Shown here: one piece after another, positions 13,785 to 14,533 of the stretch
Layout: the number at the start of each line of letters is the position of its first letter
How positions within the stretch are numbered: position 1 is the first letter of the stretch
DNA from: Acidobacteriota bacterium
Lineage (GTDB): Bacteria > Acidobacteriota > Terriglobia > Acidiferrales > 2-02-FULL-67-57
Direction of reading: 5' to 3'
Length of the DNA stretch: 14,533 nt
Assembly: GCA_016189965.1 (NCBI GenBank)
Contig: JACPRL010000149.1
Location: 1 to 14,533, forward strand
Made by a program: the position numbers and the translations under genes
Notes under the pieces: generated by a model
What the model saw: the letters and a program-made list of their open reading frames with translations, nothing else
What the model was told of the DNA's origin: nothing
The model's database searches: none

Positions 13785-13816
13785 CGCGATGTTTACCGGG
13801 ATCATTGAAGAAGTCG
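13785..13816 (+). repeat. 32-bp direct repeat, right copy (ribE start)
   Basis: Identical to 13001-13032; it contains the ribE ATG and the first nine codons. A shorter 9-bp repeat, AGCACCGCG, occurs just before it (13780-13788) and again at 13048-13056 beside the left copy. Confidence 0.95.
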
Positions 13817-14463
13817 GGCGCGTGGCTGAGCTCGCGACCGACCCGCTCGGCGGGGCGGCCGGTGGGCGCCTGCGCATTGAAGCCGCGAAGCTGCTGGAGA
13901 AAATCTCTGTCGGGTCGAGCGTGGCCGTCAGCGGCTGCTGCCTGACCGTCACGGAGAAAACCGATTCGGGCTTCGCCTGCGACCTTTCGCCCGAGACGCT
14001 GGCGCGCACGGGCTTCCGCCGGCTGCGCGCAGGTGCCGAGGTGAACTTGGAGGCGCCACTGACGCTTTCGACGCCGCTCGGCGGCCACCTCGTGCAGGGA
14101 CACGTGGAAGCCACGGGCACGTTCGTCGAGCTTCGGGCGCTGGGCGACGGGAACTACGACTTGCAGGTGGACGTGCCGGCGGAACTGACTCGCTACCTGG
14201 TGGAGAAAGGCTCGGTGGCGGTCGAGGGCATCAGCCTGACCGTGGCGGCGATGGAGGGCGCGCGGCTGGGCGTGGCCATCATCCCGTTCACCTACGAGAA
14301 CACCAACCTCCGCTCGCTCCAGCCCGGCGACCCGGTCAACCTTGAATTCGACGTGCTGGCGAAATACGTCGAGAAGCTGCTGGCTGACTCCGGCCTGGTT
14401 CGCTCCCGCAAGCCGCCTTCGAGCAAACTCACCCTGGATCGCCTCCGCGACGAAGGGTTTTAG
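13789..14463 (+). CDS. ribE: Riboflavin synthase (alpha subunit)
   Basis: A 224-residue protein with the duplicated lumazine-binding barrels of riboflavin synthase, which dismutates two molecules of dimethyl-ribityllumazine. Barrel 1 has MFTGIIEEVGRV (1-12) and SGCCLTVTE (48-56). Barrel 2 has GGHLVQGHVEATG (98-110) and GSVAVEGISLTV (131-142), then IIPFTYENTNL, in which F replaces the His often seen in IPHT, and VNLEFDVLAKYVEKL. The start is fixed by the conserved N-terminus. In this genome it is separated from ribD by 764 bp holding the RAYT gene; the duplicated start shows the two once overlapped by 20 nt. No FMN riboswitch is evident upstream. Confidence 0.95.
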   Translation: MFTGIIEEVGRVAELATDPLGGAAGGRLRIEAAKLLEKISVGSSVAVSGCCLTVTEKTDSGFACDLSPETLARTGFRRLRAGAEVNLEAPLTLSTPLGGHLVQGHVEATGTFVELRALGDGNYDLQVDVPAELTRYLVEKGSVAVEGISLTVAAMEGARLGVAIIPFTYENTNLRSLQPGDPVNLEFDVLAKYVEKLLADSGLVRSRKPPSSKLTLDRLRDEGF

Positions 14464-14468
14464 CCACG

Positions 14469-14533
14469 ATGACTCGCATTCCGCTTTTCGACATCGTGTT
14501 GTGGGTCGTGGTGGCGGCGGCGCTCATCTGGGG
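14469..14533 (+). CDS. Possible membrane protein, N-terminus only (off the right edge)
   Basis: ATG at 14469, 5 nt after the ribE stop, opens a frame of 21 complete codons beginning MTRIPLFDIVLWVVVAAALI. This looks like a signal anchor or first membrane helix. There is too little sequence to identify the family. Spacing suggests co-transcription with ribE. Confidence 0.45.
   Translation, partial: MTRIPLFDIVLWVVVAAALIW

Noticed and set aside
13025..13788. FMN riboswitch before ribE
   Set aside because: No RFN-like conserved stems are recognisable; the gap is filled by REPs and the RAYT gene.

Overview
The window is GC-rich bacterial chromosomal DNA, mostly housekeeping genes on the + strand, with short intergenic gaps full of small dispersed repeats. 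The gene mix (TgpA-like transglutaminase, YacG-PgpA-NHL protein-CinA-ThpR-PlsY-GpsA, FtsY-RibD-RibE, a CSLREA-type surface protein) and the repeat families suggest Acidobacteriota or a related soil lineage. This assignment is inference; no rRNA or other marker is present to settle it.

Layout: (1) 1-980, minus strand: the start of an exported beta-helix (CSLREA/Pmp-like) protein that runs off the left edge, with its own TTGACA promoter. (2) 984-1222: divergent intergenic region with a fourfold inverted repeat. (3) 1223-5210: a transglutaminase-family membrane protein, then yacG, pgpA and a TIG/NHL beta-propeller gene; the last three overlap or nearly overlap. (4) 5211-5419: dispersed TGTCAT...ATGACA palindromic repeats. 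(5) 5420-8829: cinA, thpR, plsY and gpsA, tightly packed. PgpA, PlsY and GpsA all serve glycerophospholipid synthesis. (6) 9024-10796: a membrane-bound HD-GYP (c-di-GMP phosphodiesterase) sensor with its own promoter. (7) 10907-14463: ftsY, ribD and ribE, with ribD and ribE split by a small mobile module. (8) From 14469: the start of a possible membrane protein that runs off the right edge.

The most unusual part is 13001-13816. A REP-associated tyrosine transposase (RAYT) gene lies on the minus strand between ribD and ribE, with two REP hairpins on each side, one of them inverted. A fifth copy stands alone about 4 kb away after gpsA. A perfect 32-bp direct repeat brackets the module. It carries the overlap between the ribD stop and the ribE start, so ribD keeps its end, ribE keeps its start, and a 12-codon ribE 5' remnant is left behind ribD. 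The RAYT appears intact (HUH motif and candidate tyrosine), and the REP arms show a compensatory base-pair swap.

A second pattern is a recurring extended -10 box (TGCTAGAAT-like) close upstream of several start codons. For ftsY it is close enough to suggest a leaderless transcript.
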